Origin: Akkermansiaceae bacterium | Lineage (GTDB): Bacteria > Verrucomicrobiota > Verrucomicrobiia > Verrucomicrobiales > Akkermansiaceae | Assembly (NCBI GenBank): GCA_015062015.1 | Contig: SUVM01000003.1 | Location: forward strand, 1-43,445 | Direction: 5' to 3' | DNA: 43,445 nucleotides | In this document: one piece after another, positions 24,085 to 31,421 of the stretch | How positions within the stretch are numbered: the first letter of the stretch is position 1 | Layout of the letters: each line of letters begins with the position of its first letter | Notes under the pieces: model-generated | Database searches by the model: none | What the model was told of the DNA's origin: nothing | Seen by the model: the letters and a program-made list of their open reading frames with translations, nothing else | Translations under genes and position numbers: made by a program

Positions 24085-25202
24085 TGATTTATTGGGATAA
24101 CAACGCCACCACGCCTCCGGCAGAGGAGGTGGTGGCTGCCATGTTGCCGTATTTGCGGGAGTGTTATTTCAACCCTTCCGCAGCTTATGCTTCTGCGCGT
24201 AAGGTGAAGCGTGCCATAGAAGAAGCGCGTGCTCAGGTGGCAGCTTTAGTGGGGGCGTATCCCGATGAGATTATTTTTACCTCCGGCGGCACAGAGGCTA
24301 CGGTAGCAGCCTTGAGCCATTTTAGCAAAACCTTGGTTCTTGCTACCGAGCACCCGGCGGCATTGCGCACGGCCAAGGGGGCCACTTGCCCGGTAATGCG
24401 CAACGGGCAAATTGATTTGCAGACGTTTAAGGAGCTTTTGCCGGAGTTTGATAGCGTGAGTTTTGCGTGGGCAAACCACGAGACGGGAGTGCTGCAACCC
24501 GCGCGCTCGATTTGCCTTGTTGCGGCAGAAGCCGGTGCGCAGGTGCATGTGGATGTGGTGCAGGCCGCCGGTAAGTTACCTATTAATTTGCACGAATTAC
24601 CTGTGGATTTTGCTTCGCTTTCGGCTCATAAAATCCATGGTCCTAAAGGGGTAGGAGCCTTGTATGTACGCCGTGGGGTGGCGTTTGCTCCGCTTGTTAC
24701 CGGGGGGGCTCAAGAGGATTATCGGCGAGCGGGCACAGAAAATGTGCCGGGCATTATAGGTTTTGGCAAAGCGGCGCAACTGGCCATGCAATCGTTCCCG
24801 CAGTACGAGGCATTAGCCCGTTTGCGTGCGCGTTTTTTGCAAAGCGTGCGCTCCGCCGGTATAGAAATTGAGGAAAACGGCTCTGCCGCGGCACGCTTGC
24901 CCCATGTGTTTAATGTGCGGGTACCCGGTACCAGTGCAGAGTCTTTGTTTTTATTGTTGGAGCCGCTGGGGCTGATATGCTCTACCGGCTCTGCCTGCAC
25001 CAGCGCAGAGCCGGAGCCCAGCCATGTATTGCGAGCCATGGGAATGGCAGATGCCGAGGCGCGGGAGAGCCTGCGCTTTTCTATGAATCGGTTTACCACC
25101 GAGCAAGAGGTGGACCAAGCTGCGGATATTTTTATTCGCGCTGTGCGCAAAGTCAAGTCTGTTCAGTCCGCCGTGACCGGGCCGGTTATGGTATACCGTT
25201 GA
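24084..25202 (+). CDS. Cysteine desulfurase (NifS/IscS family)
   Basis: PLP enzyme that removes sulfur from cysteine for Fe-S clusters or tRNA thiolation. The start MIYWDNNATTPP is the class V aminotransferase/NifS hallmark. PLP-binding Lys183 is in SLSAHKIHGPKG, and the persulfide Cys305 in STGSACTSAEPEPSHVL. Length 372 is normal. No IscU, SufE or MnmA is adjacent, so the sulfur acceptor is unknown. It sits between the small secreted protein (overlap of one base) and comEC (gap of seven bases). Confidence 0.93.
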   Translation: MIYWDNNATTPPAEEVVAAMLPYLRECYFNPSAAYASARKVKRAIEEARAQVAALVGAYPDEIIFTSGGTEATVAALSHFSKTLVLATEHPAALRTAKGATCPVMRNGQIDLQTFKELLPEFDSVSFAWANHETGVLQPARSICLVAAEAGAQVHVDVVQAAGKLPINLHELPVDFASLSAHKIHGPKGVGALYVRRGVAFAPLVTGGAQEDYRRAGTENVPGIIGFGKAAQLAMQSFPQYEALARLRARFLQSVRSAGIEIEENGSAAARLPHVFNVRVPGTSAESLFLLLEPLGLICSTGSACTSAEPEPSHVLRAMGMADAEARESLRFSMNRFTTEQEVDQAADIFIRAVRKVKSVQSAVTGPVMVYR

Positions 25203-25209
25203 GGACCTT

Positions 25210-27261
25210 ATGCGGAGCAAACTGCGGCATTGGCGAAAAGCTGCAAGGGGGCGATTGAATGCAACGCCCCTTTTTTTGCCTTTAGTGGCTGTGGTGGGTG
25301 TTGTGGTAGGTGGTGTATGGTTTTATTTATTGAGTGGTGCTGCGTTGTTGGCGGCTGCGGTTTGTGGGCGCTTTCGCATAGCGTTGTATTGTTTGTTGTG
25401 CTTGGTAGTGGCGGTGCTGCAAGAGCAGCGTGCGGCGTTGCGTTTGCAGGAGTTCGAAGCCGGGTTGCAGAAGTCTCCTGTTATTGAGGTGCAAGGTGTT
25501 GTGGAACGCACGCTCAGCAAATCCTGCATTCTGAGAGACGAAGAAACCGGGGTGCGCATTGTGTTGCGAGCAGATGAGATGCCGTGGCGTGCCGGGGATT
25601 GTTTGCGGGTACGTGCACAGGTGTTGCCCGAGCGTGCTGTGCCGGTAGAAGGCATGTTTGATTCCGGAAACTGGCTGCGTTGTAACGGTTTGGCTGCTTC
25701 TGCCGCCTGTATAGATGCGCAATATGTGGGGCATCCGTTTTCTTGGGCTGCTGTGATTGGCGTAGCGGACGAGATGCGCGCACGGCTGGCGCATCTGTTG
25801 ATGGCCCCTGCCAAGCCCGGGGATGCCCGAGCCCGGGTGCTATGTGCGTTGGTATTGGGCGACAAAACGTATTCCGACCCGGAGACGATAAACGAGTTTC
25901 GGCGCGGCGGCTGTTTGCATATTTTTGCTGTAAGTGGGTTGCATGTGGGCATCGTGGCTTTGCTGGTGCATATGTTGTTGCGAAAGTTATTGTTGCGTAG
26001 TCGGTTGCGTTCCGGGGTCGTGATCGTTTTTTCCGGTTTGTATGTGTTGATGACGGGTATGTCTATACCGGCTTTGCGTGCATGGTTGATGCTGGCGTTG
26101 CTGCTGCTGGGTAGGGAGCTGAAGCGCCCGGTGGGCATGGCTAACATATGGTGTGCCGCCGCATTGTTAGTGTTGCTGGCGGCACCGTGGCAATTACAGA
26201 ATGCCGGGTTCTTGTTATCATTTGCAGTGTATGCTGCCATTTGTGTGGGGGTGAGGTACGGCATGGCCTGCAAGCCTTGGGTGCAGCCGGACCCGTTTAT
26301 CCCCAAGCGTATTTACACCCGGTACGAGAGATGGTTATTGCGGGCGGATTTCAGCTTGCGCAGCGTGGTCATCGTTTCTCTGAGTGCGTGGCTGGTGGCC
26401 TTGCCCATTACGATGCTGTATTTCCACACTTTCAATTTGTACGGCGTGTTGACGAATATAGCCATTACTCCTTTGTTGTTGCCGTTGATGTTGGTGGGTA
26501 TTCTCGCCTTAGTGTTGTCTGCCGTACCTATGGTGGGGGCAGCTGTGCATGCGCTTGCTTTGTATGGTGCAGGCATGTTGTTGGGTGTGGTGGGTGCGTT
26601 TTCCGATATGCCGGCAGCGTATCTTCCGCATTGCGAGCCGCAGAGCCCGCAATCACTGATGGTGTTGGGGGCAGGGTATGGACAAAGTGTGTGTGTATTG
26701 GGCAATCCCGGTGCTGTTATTGTTAATGGCATGGAGCAAACGGCTCGTTTTTGTGCGGAGCCGGCGGTGTTTCATAGTGGCTTTTCGCCCGTTTTGATGC
26801 TGGATGTACGCAAGGATAAGGATGATGCAGCTACCGCTGCCGTGTTGGCAGATGCTTTCCCGGGGCTGCGCTGCATGAATGCGTACAATTTGGCGGATGA
26901 ATTGACCGTGTACGAGACTCCGGCCGGAACATTTACCCTGATTCCGCCTCCGCAGGATATTAACCCGTCTCCTGCGGAAAACCATGCCCCTGTTATTCAT
27001 TGGCAGGGTGCGGGGCGCAGTGTGTTGTATGTTGGGGATGCCTCTTTGCTGACCTTGGAGCGTGTGCCGTTGCGGTACCTTGCTGCGGATTATGTGATTT
27101 GCGGTTATAACAAAGGCTTGCCGGTGCCCCCGGCTCGGTTAACAGAGCTGATGCCCTTGACGCAGCTTATTGTGTTACCCGCTGCTGCGGCGTATACAGA
27201 GGTTGATTGGCCGCAAGACGCTATGCGGGTTTCAGAGGCAGCCCCGTTGCTTATCCCTTAG
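25210..27261 (+). CDS. comEC: ComEC/Rec2-type DNA-uptake channel with degenerate beta-lactamase domain
   Basis: Inner-membrane channel that carries single-stranded DNA into the cell during transformation. Two N-terminal membrane helices precede the OB-like DUF4131 region (about 85-175). The Competence domain begins with LCALVLGDKTYSD...INEFRRGGCLHIFAVSGLHVGIVALL (about 213-255) and has about eight further helices to residue 465. The C-terminal region (480-683) follows the metallo-beta-lactamase order (SVLYVGDAS in place of the usual GD element) but lacks HxHxDH, so nuclease activity there is unlikely. GAGGA lies upstream of the ATG, one of the few Shine-Dalgarno sites. Its stop overlaps the convergent gene by four bases. 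Confidence 0.9.
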   Translation: MRSKLRHWRKAARGRLNATPLFLPLVAVVGVVVGGVWFYLLSGAALLAAAVCGRFRIALYCLLCLVVAVLQEQRAALRLQEFEAGLQKSPVIEVQGVVERTLSKSCILRDEETGVRIVLRADEMPWRAGDCLRVRAQVLPERAVPVEGMFDSGNWLRCNGLAASAACIDAQYVGHPFSWAAVIGVADEMRARLAHLLMAPAKPGDARARVLCALVLGDKTYSDPETINEFRRGGCLHIFAVSGLHVGIVALLVHMLLRKLLLRSRLRSGVVIVFSGLYVLMTGMSIPALRAWLMLALLLLGRELKRPVGMANIWCAAALLVLLAAPWQLQNAGFLLSFAVYAAICVGVRYGMACKPWVQPDPFIPKRIYTRYERWLLRADFSLRSVVIVSLSAWLVALPITMLYFHTFNLYGVLTNIAITPLLLPLMLVGILALVLSAVPMVGAAVHALALYGAGMLLGVVGAFSDMPAAYLPHCEPQSPQSLMVLGAGYGQSVCVLGNPGAVIVNGMEQTARFCAEPAVFHSGFSPVLMLDVRKDKDDAATAAVLADAFPGLRCMNAYNLADELTVYETPAGTFTLIPPPQDINPSPAENHAPVIHWQGAGRSVLYVGDASLLTLERVPLRYLAADYVICGYNKGLPVPPARLTELMPLTQLIVLPAAAAYTEVDWPQDAMRVSEAAPLLIP

Positions 27262-27749
27262 TGTTCTTTCTCTGCCGGTTCCGGGGTGGACGATAAAGTA
27301 TCCAAAAAAACAGCAAGCTCGGTTTGCAAAGCCAATGAGCCATAGCATGCCGGTTCTTGCAGAATGGTGAGTTGTAATGCGTGGCCGGCACTTTGCCGGC
27401 ACAGGTCTTTCAGTGAGTTTTCTGAAAGGTTGGTTTTGAGGTATTCTTGTACAGCGCGTGACGGGCGTGGCAACTTGGACTCTTGCCGTTTGAGCCCGCG
27501 CAGTTGGTAGGTAAGCTCTGCTACTGTGGGGGCTGCTGCCTCTGCTGTGGCTTTGTCGTGCACGGTTGCGAGGCATGCAGATATTTTTTGGAGGATGGCG
27601 ACGTATTGCTGCGAGAGTTTAAGGTACGGCAAGGCGGCAATGCCGATGCCGGTTGCCTTGACGGTGGGCAGGGCCTTTGCCGTTGGCGCACAGAGCGCGA
27701 TGAAGACCGTGCCGAAGATATATAAACTCTTGCAGGGGGGGTGCGTCAT
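27258..27749 (-). CDS. Small secreted helical protein
   Basis: A 163-residue protein with an N-terminal signal peptide (hydrophobic core about 8-22, possible cut after AKA). The mature part is mostly helical, with Cys residues at about 58, 115 and 134. I do not recognise a family. It contains LATVHDKATAEAAAPTVAEL, sharing the spacing L..V.D..(S/T)A..AA..(I/V)..L with the secreted protein at 23638-24084. It starts five bases after the HU stop, so it is probably cotranscribed with HU, and it converges on comEC with a four-base overlap. Confidence 0.65.
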   Translation of the reverse strand: MTHPPCKSLYIFGTVFIALCAPTAKALPTVKATGIGIAALPYLKLSQQYVAILQKISACLATVHDKATAEAAAPTVAELTYQLRGLKRQESKLPRPSRAVQEYLKTNLSENSLKDLCRQSAGHALQLTILQEPACYGSLALQTELAVFLDTLSSTPEPAEKEH

Positions 27750-27754
27750 AGCTG

Positions 27755-28027
27755 TTAATTGTGCCCCTTGAGCGTGGCAGATGGTTTGAATGCCACTACC
27801 GAAGCAGCCGGGATATTGACTGTTTCTCCGGTTGCCGGATTTCTGCCGATGCGTGCCGTGCGGGTTTTGGTTTCGAAGGTGCCGAAGCCTTGAATTTGCA
27901 CTTTTTCGGTTGCCACGGCTTTGGTGATGGCTGCCAGCGTGGCATTCAGTGCTTCCGTGGCTGCTTTAATGGTGGCATTGGCTCCTAATTCGTGGCGTAT
28001 GGCGTTGATAAGTTGTGTTTTGTTCAT
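27755..28027 (-). CDS. HU-family DNA-binding protein
   Basis: A 90-residue HU/IHF-type nucleoid protein, normal length. The start MNKTQLINAI, the central IQGFGTFETKTRTARIGRNPATGETVNIPAA (DNA-minor-groove arm with the RNP motif) and the ending VVAFKPSATLK match HU closely. The start is at 28027; 21 upstream in-frame codons lie within the leader and are not HU-like. It has a good promoter at 28062-28090 with a leader of about 28 bases and is followed by the small secreted protein gene. HU versus IHF cannot be settled by eye. Confidence 0.93.
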   Translation of the reverse strand: MNKTQLINAIRHELGANATIKAATEALNATLAAITKAVATEKVQIQGFGTFETKTRTARIGRNPATGETVNIPAASVVAFKPSATLKGHN

Positions 28028-28061
28028 GCGTTGAGAGATGATTGGGTGTAAGTGGGTGCTT

Positions 28062-28090
28062 ACATTAGCACAGGCTTGTCGCTTTGGCAA
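28062..28090 (-). promoter_or_regulatory. Promoter of the HU gene
   Basis: TTGCCA (28085-28090), 17-base spacer, TAATGT (28062-28067) preceded by TGTGC. Shares TTGCCAAAGC and TGTGCTA, at the same spacing, with the promoter at 20310-20338. Confidence 0.65.
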
Positions 28091-28113
28091 GGCAAAAAAT
28101 CTGTTATTTTGCC
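28091..28113 (-). terminator. Weak hairpin after the rsmA-Nudix gene
   Basis: GGCAAAA (28091-28097) and TTTTGCC (28107-28113) pair around a nine-base loop, ten bases after the stop codon. The stem is AT-rich and abuts the HU -35, so termination may be partial. Confidence 0.35.
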
Positions 28114-28123
28114 GGTCATGCTC

Positions 28124-29479
28124 TCATGCACTCGGTGTGCCCAGCATTTGGCGTACTTCTTTCCAACAAAGGGCAAAGGAGGACGCAAAATCTTGCGGGC
28201 GGCGTTCCAGCCATGCATCAATTACTGCGGGCGGGAAGGGGATTACCCCATCTATCTCTGCCGCCGGGAAGCGTACTTTACCGTCGTGCAGGGCGGCATA
28301 AAGGGTAATGTGCTCCATGCCGGTGGCGTCAGAGGGCGGAATTTGGCATACCTCGATAAGCTTGGTGTCTTCTATGCCCAGTTCTTCCTGCAATTCTCGT
28401 ACGGCAGCTTGGTGGTAGTTTTCACCTGCATCCAAATGGCCTGCGGCAGACGAATCCCATACCCCCGGGTGGCGGTCTTTGTGCATGGAGCGTTTTTGCA
28501 AAAGGCAATCGTGCGTTTTTTTGCTGAACACGAGAATGTGTACGGCACGGTGCAGCAGGCCTTGGTCGTGCACTTCCTTGCGTGTGGCTTGCCGCACCAC
28601 ATTATCCTGAGCATCTACAACGTCAAAGAGCTCGTCTTGCTTTTGTGCTATGTCGTTGAGTGGGTGCGGGTCGTACATGCGGGTAAGGTGCACCCATTGT
28701 TGCAGCCCCAGTTCTTCTGCCCGAGCAGTGTAGGGGATATTGAGTTGCCGGGCTACTTCCTCCCATTCCGGGGAGTCCGGCAGTTGTTTGCGCATTTGCT
28801 TGCGGCGTTGGGAGAAACAGCGGCGCATGAGCTCGTCCATCAATTTATGGTCAAACGGCGGTAGCTCTAACGGGTTGCGCGGTGTTAACAGCATAACGGT
28901 GGAGTCTATTTTCGGGCGCGGCGAAAACGCTTCCGGCGGTACTGTTTTGAGTGCTTTGGGCACCCAGTTCATTTGAATTCTCAGGGAAAGCAGCCCGTAG
29001 GCATCGTCCCCGGGACCGGCTAAAATGCGATCGATAAACTCTTTTTGCAGCATGACAACGGCTCTGCTGCAGGCGCAGGGCGATGTAAGGAAGTTAGCAA
29101 GGATGGCACCACCTGCCGAGTAGGGCAAATTGCCCATGAATTTGACCGGTTGCTCGGCAAAAAGGCGGCGAGGATCCCACGTTGCACCGTCTGCATGGTG
29201 AACTTCCACATGGGGGCTGTTTGCCCAACGTTTTTTTTGGTATTCTGCCAAACGGGCATCAAACTCCACCAAAATAAGTTTGCGGCACAGGGGGGCTATA
29301 TGCTCCGTCAGGGCTCCGGTACCGGGGCCAACCTCTACAACGCAGTCATCGGACGAAATCTCGAGCTGGTTGACAATCCATTTGGCGATGTTTTCGTCAA
29401 TCAGGAAGTTTTGCCCCAGAGATTTGGATGGAGATACGTCAAACGTGTTCAGGACTTCGTGAATTTGCGTTGCATTCAT
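28124..29479 (-). CDS. rsmA: RsmA (16S rRNA dimethyladenosine transferase) fused to a Nudix hydrolase
   Basis: Residues 1-265 are RsmA/KsgA, which dimethylates two adjacent adenines near the 3' end of 16S rRNA using SAM: SLGQNFLID (20-28), SAM loop VEVGPGTGALT (48-58), catalytic NLPY (117-120), and FSPRPKIDSTV (185-195). Residues about 281-450 are a Nudix domain of the IPP-isomerase-like/YfcD type: DELFDVVD, HRAVHILVFS, QKRSMHKDRHPGVWDSSAAGH and an intact Nudix box from Gly347 to Ile369. Both halves appear catalytically complete. I start at the ATG at 29479 (451 residues): the in-frame ATG at 29491 lies inside the -10 hexamer (29490-29495) and could not be in the mRNA. Confidence 0.92.
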   Translation of the reverse strand: MNATQIHEVLNTFDVSPSKSLGQNFLIDENIAKWIVNQLEISSDDCVVEVGPGTGALTEHIAPLCRKLILVEFDARLAEYQKKRWANSPHVEVHHADGATWDPRRLFAEQPVKFMGNLPYSAGGAILANFLTSPCACSRAVVMLQKEFIDRILAGPGDDAYGLLSLRIQMNWVPKALKTVPPEAFSPRPKIDSTVMLLTPRNPLELPPFDHKLMDELMRRCFSQRRKQMRKQLPDSPEWEEVARQLNIPYTARAEELGLQQWVHLTRMYDPHPLNDIAQKQDELFDVVDAQDNVVRQATRKEVHDQGLLHRAVHILVFSKKTHDCLLQKRSMHKDRHPGVWDSSAAGHLDAGENYHQAAVRELQEELGIEDTKLIEVCQIPPSDATGMEHITLYAALHDGKVRFPAAEIDGVIPFPPAVIDAWLERRPQDFASSFALCWKEVRQMLGTPSA

Positions 29480-29489
29480 GCTGCAAGGC

Positions 29490-29517
29490 ATTATACGCTT
29501 TCGGCGCAAAAAAGCAA
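29490..29517 (-). promoter_or_regulatory. Promoter of rsmA
   Basis: TTGCTT (29512-29517), 16-base spacer, perfect -10 TATAAT (29490-29495). The -10 ends ten bases before the chosen ATG. The -35 begins only three bases beyond the oppC stop codon. Confidence 0.75.
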
Positions 29518-29520
29518 GTT

Positions 29521-30465
29521 TTAATCTTTGGCAGATTTGGGGTCTATGGCATCGCGTAGCCCATCTCCCAGAAAGTTAAGGGCCAACAGGGTGAGACAAA
29601 AGAATAGTGAGGGGAAAATCAAAAGCTCCGGCGTTACTTCCATGCGGTCCGCTCCTTCTTTAATCAGGGTTCCCCAAGACGAGTTGGGGGCTTTAACCCC
29701 CAGACCTATAAAGGAGAGCGTGGATTCTGTGAGCATGATGCCCGGCACGGCTAAGGTGGTGTAAACTACCACGGTGCCTAAAAGATTGGGTGCGATGTGC
29801 CGAAACAGAATCCGCAAATGCCCCAGCCCCAGAGATCTCGCGGCTTGGACATATTCCAATGCTTTAATCTCCAGCGTTTGAGTGCGTACGATGCGCGCCA
29901 GAGTAAGCCACCCGAGCGCGCCTATGGCAATGAATAGCGGCACTAAGCCCAGGATTGGGGCAACGGTTTCCCGGCTCCACCCGGTATGCCCGATGATGAA
30001 CACGGAGAGCTCCCGGCACGGGGCTTCGATGCTCAGCGAAAAGACGATAACGAGCACAATAAAGGGTAGCGCAAACAACACGTCTACCGTGCGCATCATG
30101 AGGCTGTCTGTTTTGCCGCCGATGTAGCCCGAGATGAGGCCGTACACCAAGCCGATGATGAGTGCCACGAATGTGGCTACCAGCCCAACCAGCAGAGAGA
30201 TTCTCCCGCCGTAGAGTACGCGTGCCAGCAAATCTCGCCCCAGTTGGTCCGTGCCGAAGGGGTGCTGCAAGCTGCACGGAGCGGCAATGTTGTTCAAATG
30301 GGTTGTATTGGGGTTGGCTATGCAGGGGAGAATCGGCAAAATAAAGCAGGCCACAGCCATAAGCAACAGAAAGCAAAGAGATACCATGGCGGCTTTGTTG
30401 CGGTAAAGCCGTTGTCGGGCATCTTTCCACAGAGAGTTTCCTTGTTGGTATTGCCGGGGCTGCAT
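29521..30465 (-). CDS. oppC: Peptide ABC transporter permease, OppC type
   Basis: Inner-membrane permease of a di-/oligopeptide importer, 314 residues with about six helices. The start KDARQRLYRNKAAMVSLCFLLLM and the HPFGTDQLGRDLLARVLYGGR motif are OppC/DppC hallmarks. The EAA loop that contacts the ATPase is EYVQAARSLGLGHLRILFRHIAPN. I start at the ATG at 30465, 30 bases after oppB; the much longer upstream frame runs through the oppB gene and is not real. No ATPase genes (oppD, oppF) follow; the next gene is rsmA. Confidence 0.92.
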   Translation of the reverse strand: MQPRQYQQGNSLWKDARQRLYRNKAAMVSLCFLLLMAVACFILPILPCIANPNTTHLNNIAAPCSLQHPFGTDQLGRDLLARVLYGGRISLLVGLVATFVALIIGLVYGLISGYIGGKTDSLMMRTVDVLFALPFIVLVIVFSLSIEAPCRELSVFIIGHTGWSRETVAPILGLVPLFIAIGALGWLTLARIVRTQTLEIKALEYVQAARSLGLGHLRILFRHIAPNLLGTVVVYTTLAVPGIMLTESTLSFIGLGVKAPNSSWGTLIKEGADRMEVTPELLIFPSLFFCLTLLALNFLGDGLRDAIDPKSAKD

Positions 30466-30494
30466 AGGCGGGGATGGAGGTGCGGGGTGTGGTA

Positions 30495-31421
30495 TCAGGC
30501 GGTTCCCTGCGAGCGCAGGCGTGGGTTGAGGGCTACTAAGGCCAAGTCTACTACTAAATTGGCAATGACGATGAGGATGCCGTAGCAAAGCACCAACCCT
30601 TGGATGAGGAAGTAATCCCGATCCGTGGTGGCATTGACAAAGTGCATGCCCATCCCCGGTACTTGGAAGCAGGTTTCCACCACAAAAGAGCCGGTGATGA
30701 GTGCGGCAAATGCCGGCCCCAGATACGATACGGAGGGCAGTAACCCGCTCCGCAGGGCGTGTACGAGCATAATGCGCAGGCTGCTTGCGCCTTTGGCCTT
30801 GGCGGTGCGTATGTATTCCTGAGACAGCACCTCCAGCATGCCGCCACGCGTGAGCCTTGCCAAATAGGCTGCGTTGATGAGCCCCAGCGTTAGCGCGGGT
30901 AGTACAATGCACAAGGGGGAGTCCCACCCCGCCACGCTAAGTCCCGGTAGGCTGCCCAATGTCTTGCCTAATACCGGCCCGGATACGAAAGCCGGTATGC
31001 AAATGCCCAGCATGGCCAGCAGCATGAGCAGGGCATCCGGCCATTTGTTGCGGTAGCAGGCACTGAGCATGCCGGCAGGTATGCCGATGCAAATGGCAAT
31101 CAACATACCTACGATACCCAGGCAGAGAGACACCGGGAAAGACTCTGCAATAATGTGCGAAACTTGTAGCCCTTCCCGCACCAGAGAGGGTCCGAAATCC
31201 CCGTGGCAGAGGATGTTTTTCCAATAATGGTAATATTGCTCTATGCCGCTTTGGTTAAGGCCGTAGAGATTGTTGAGCTGCTCCATAATGTGCGGCGGCA
31301 GCTTGCGTTCCCCCAAAAACGGGTTGCCCGGCAGCATGCGTACCAGAAAAAAAGTAATGGTTTCCAGTACAAAGATTACCAGCACACCCTGGCCTAAACG
31401 CTTGAGCAAAAGTTTTATCAT
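30495..31421 (-). CDS. oppB: Peptide ABC transporter permease, OppB type
   Basis: Partner permease, 308 residues, six helices. The start LLKRLGQGVLVIFVLETITFFLVRMLPGNPF is typical of OppB/DppB. The EAA loop is EYIRTAKAKGASSLRIMLVHALRSGLLP, followed by FVVETCFQVPGMG, another family signature. Start ATG overlaps the oppA stop as ATGA (31418-31421), so translation is coupled. With OppC it forms the membrane channel for substrate delivered by the lipoprotein OppA. Confidence 0.93.
   Translation of the reverse strand: MIKLLLKRLGQGVLVIFVLETITFFLVRMLPGNPFLGERKLPPHIMEQLNNLYGLNQSGIEQYYHYWKNILCHGDFGPSLVREGLQVSHIIAESFPVSLCLGIVGMLIAICIGIPAGMLSACYRNKWPDALLMLLAMLGICIPAFVSGPVLGKTLGSLPGLSVAGWDSPLCIVLPALTLGLINAAYLARLTRGGMLEVLSQEYIRTAKAKGASSLRIMLVHALRSGLLPSVSYLGPAFAALITGSFVVETCFQVPGMGMHFVNATTDRDYFLIQGLVLCYGILIVIANLVVDLALVALNPRLRSQGTA

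Noticed and set aside
30466-30927. Extension of oppC by 154 upstream codons
   Set aside because: It runs through oppB in another frame and reads as low-complexity Arg/His-rich sequence; the OppC family start is at 30465.
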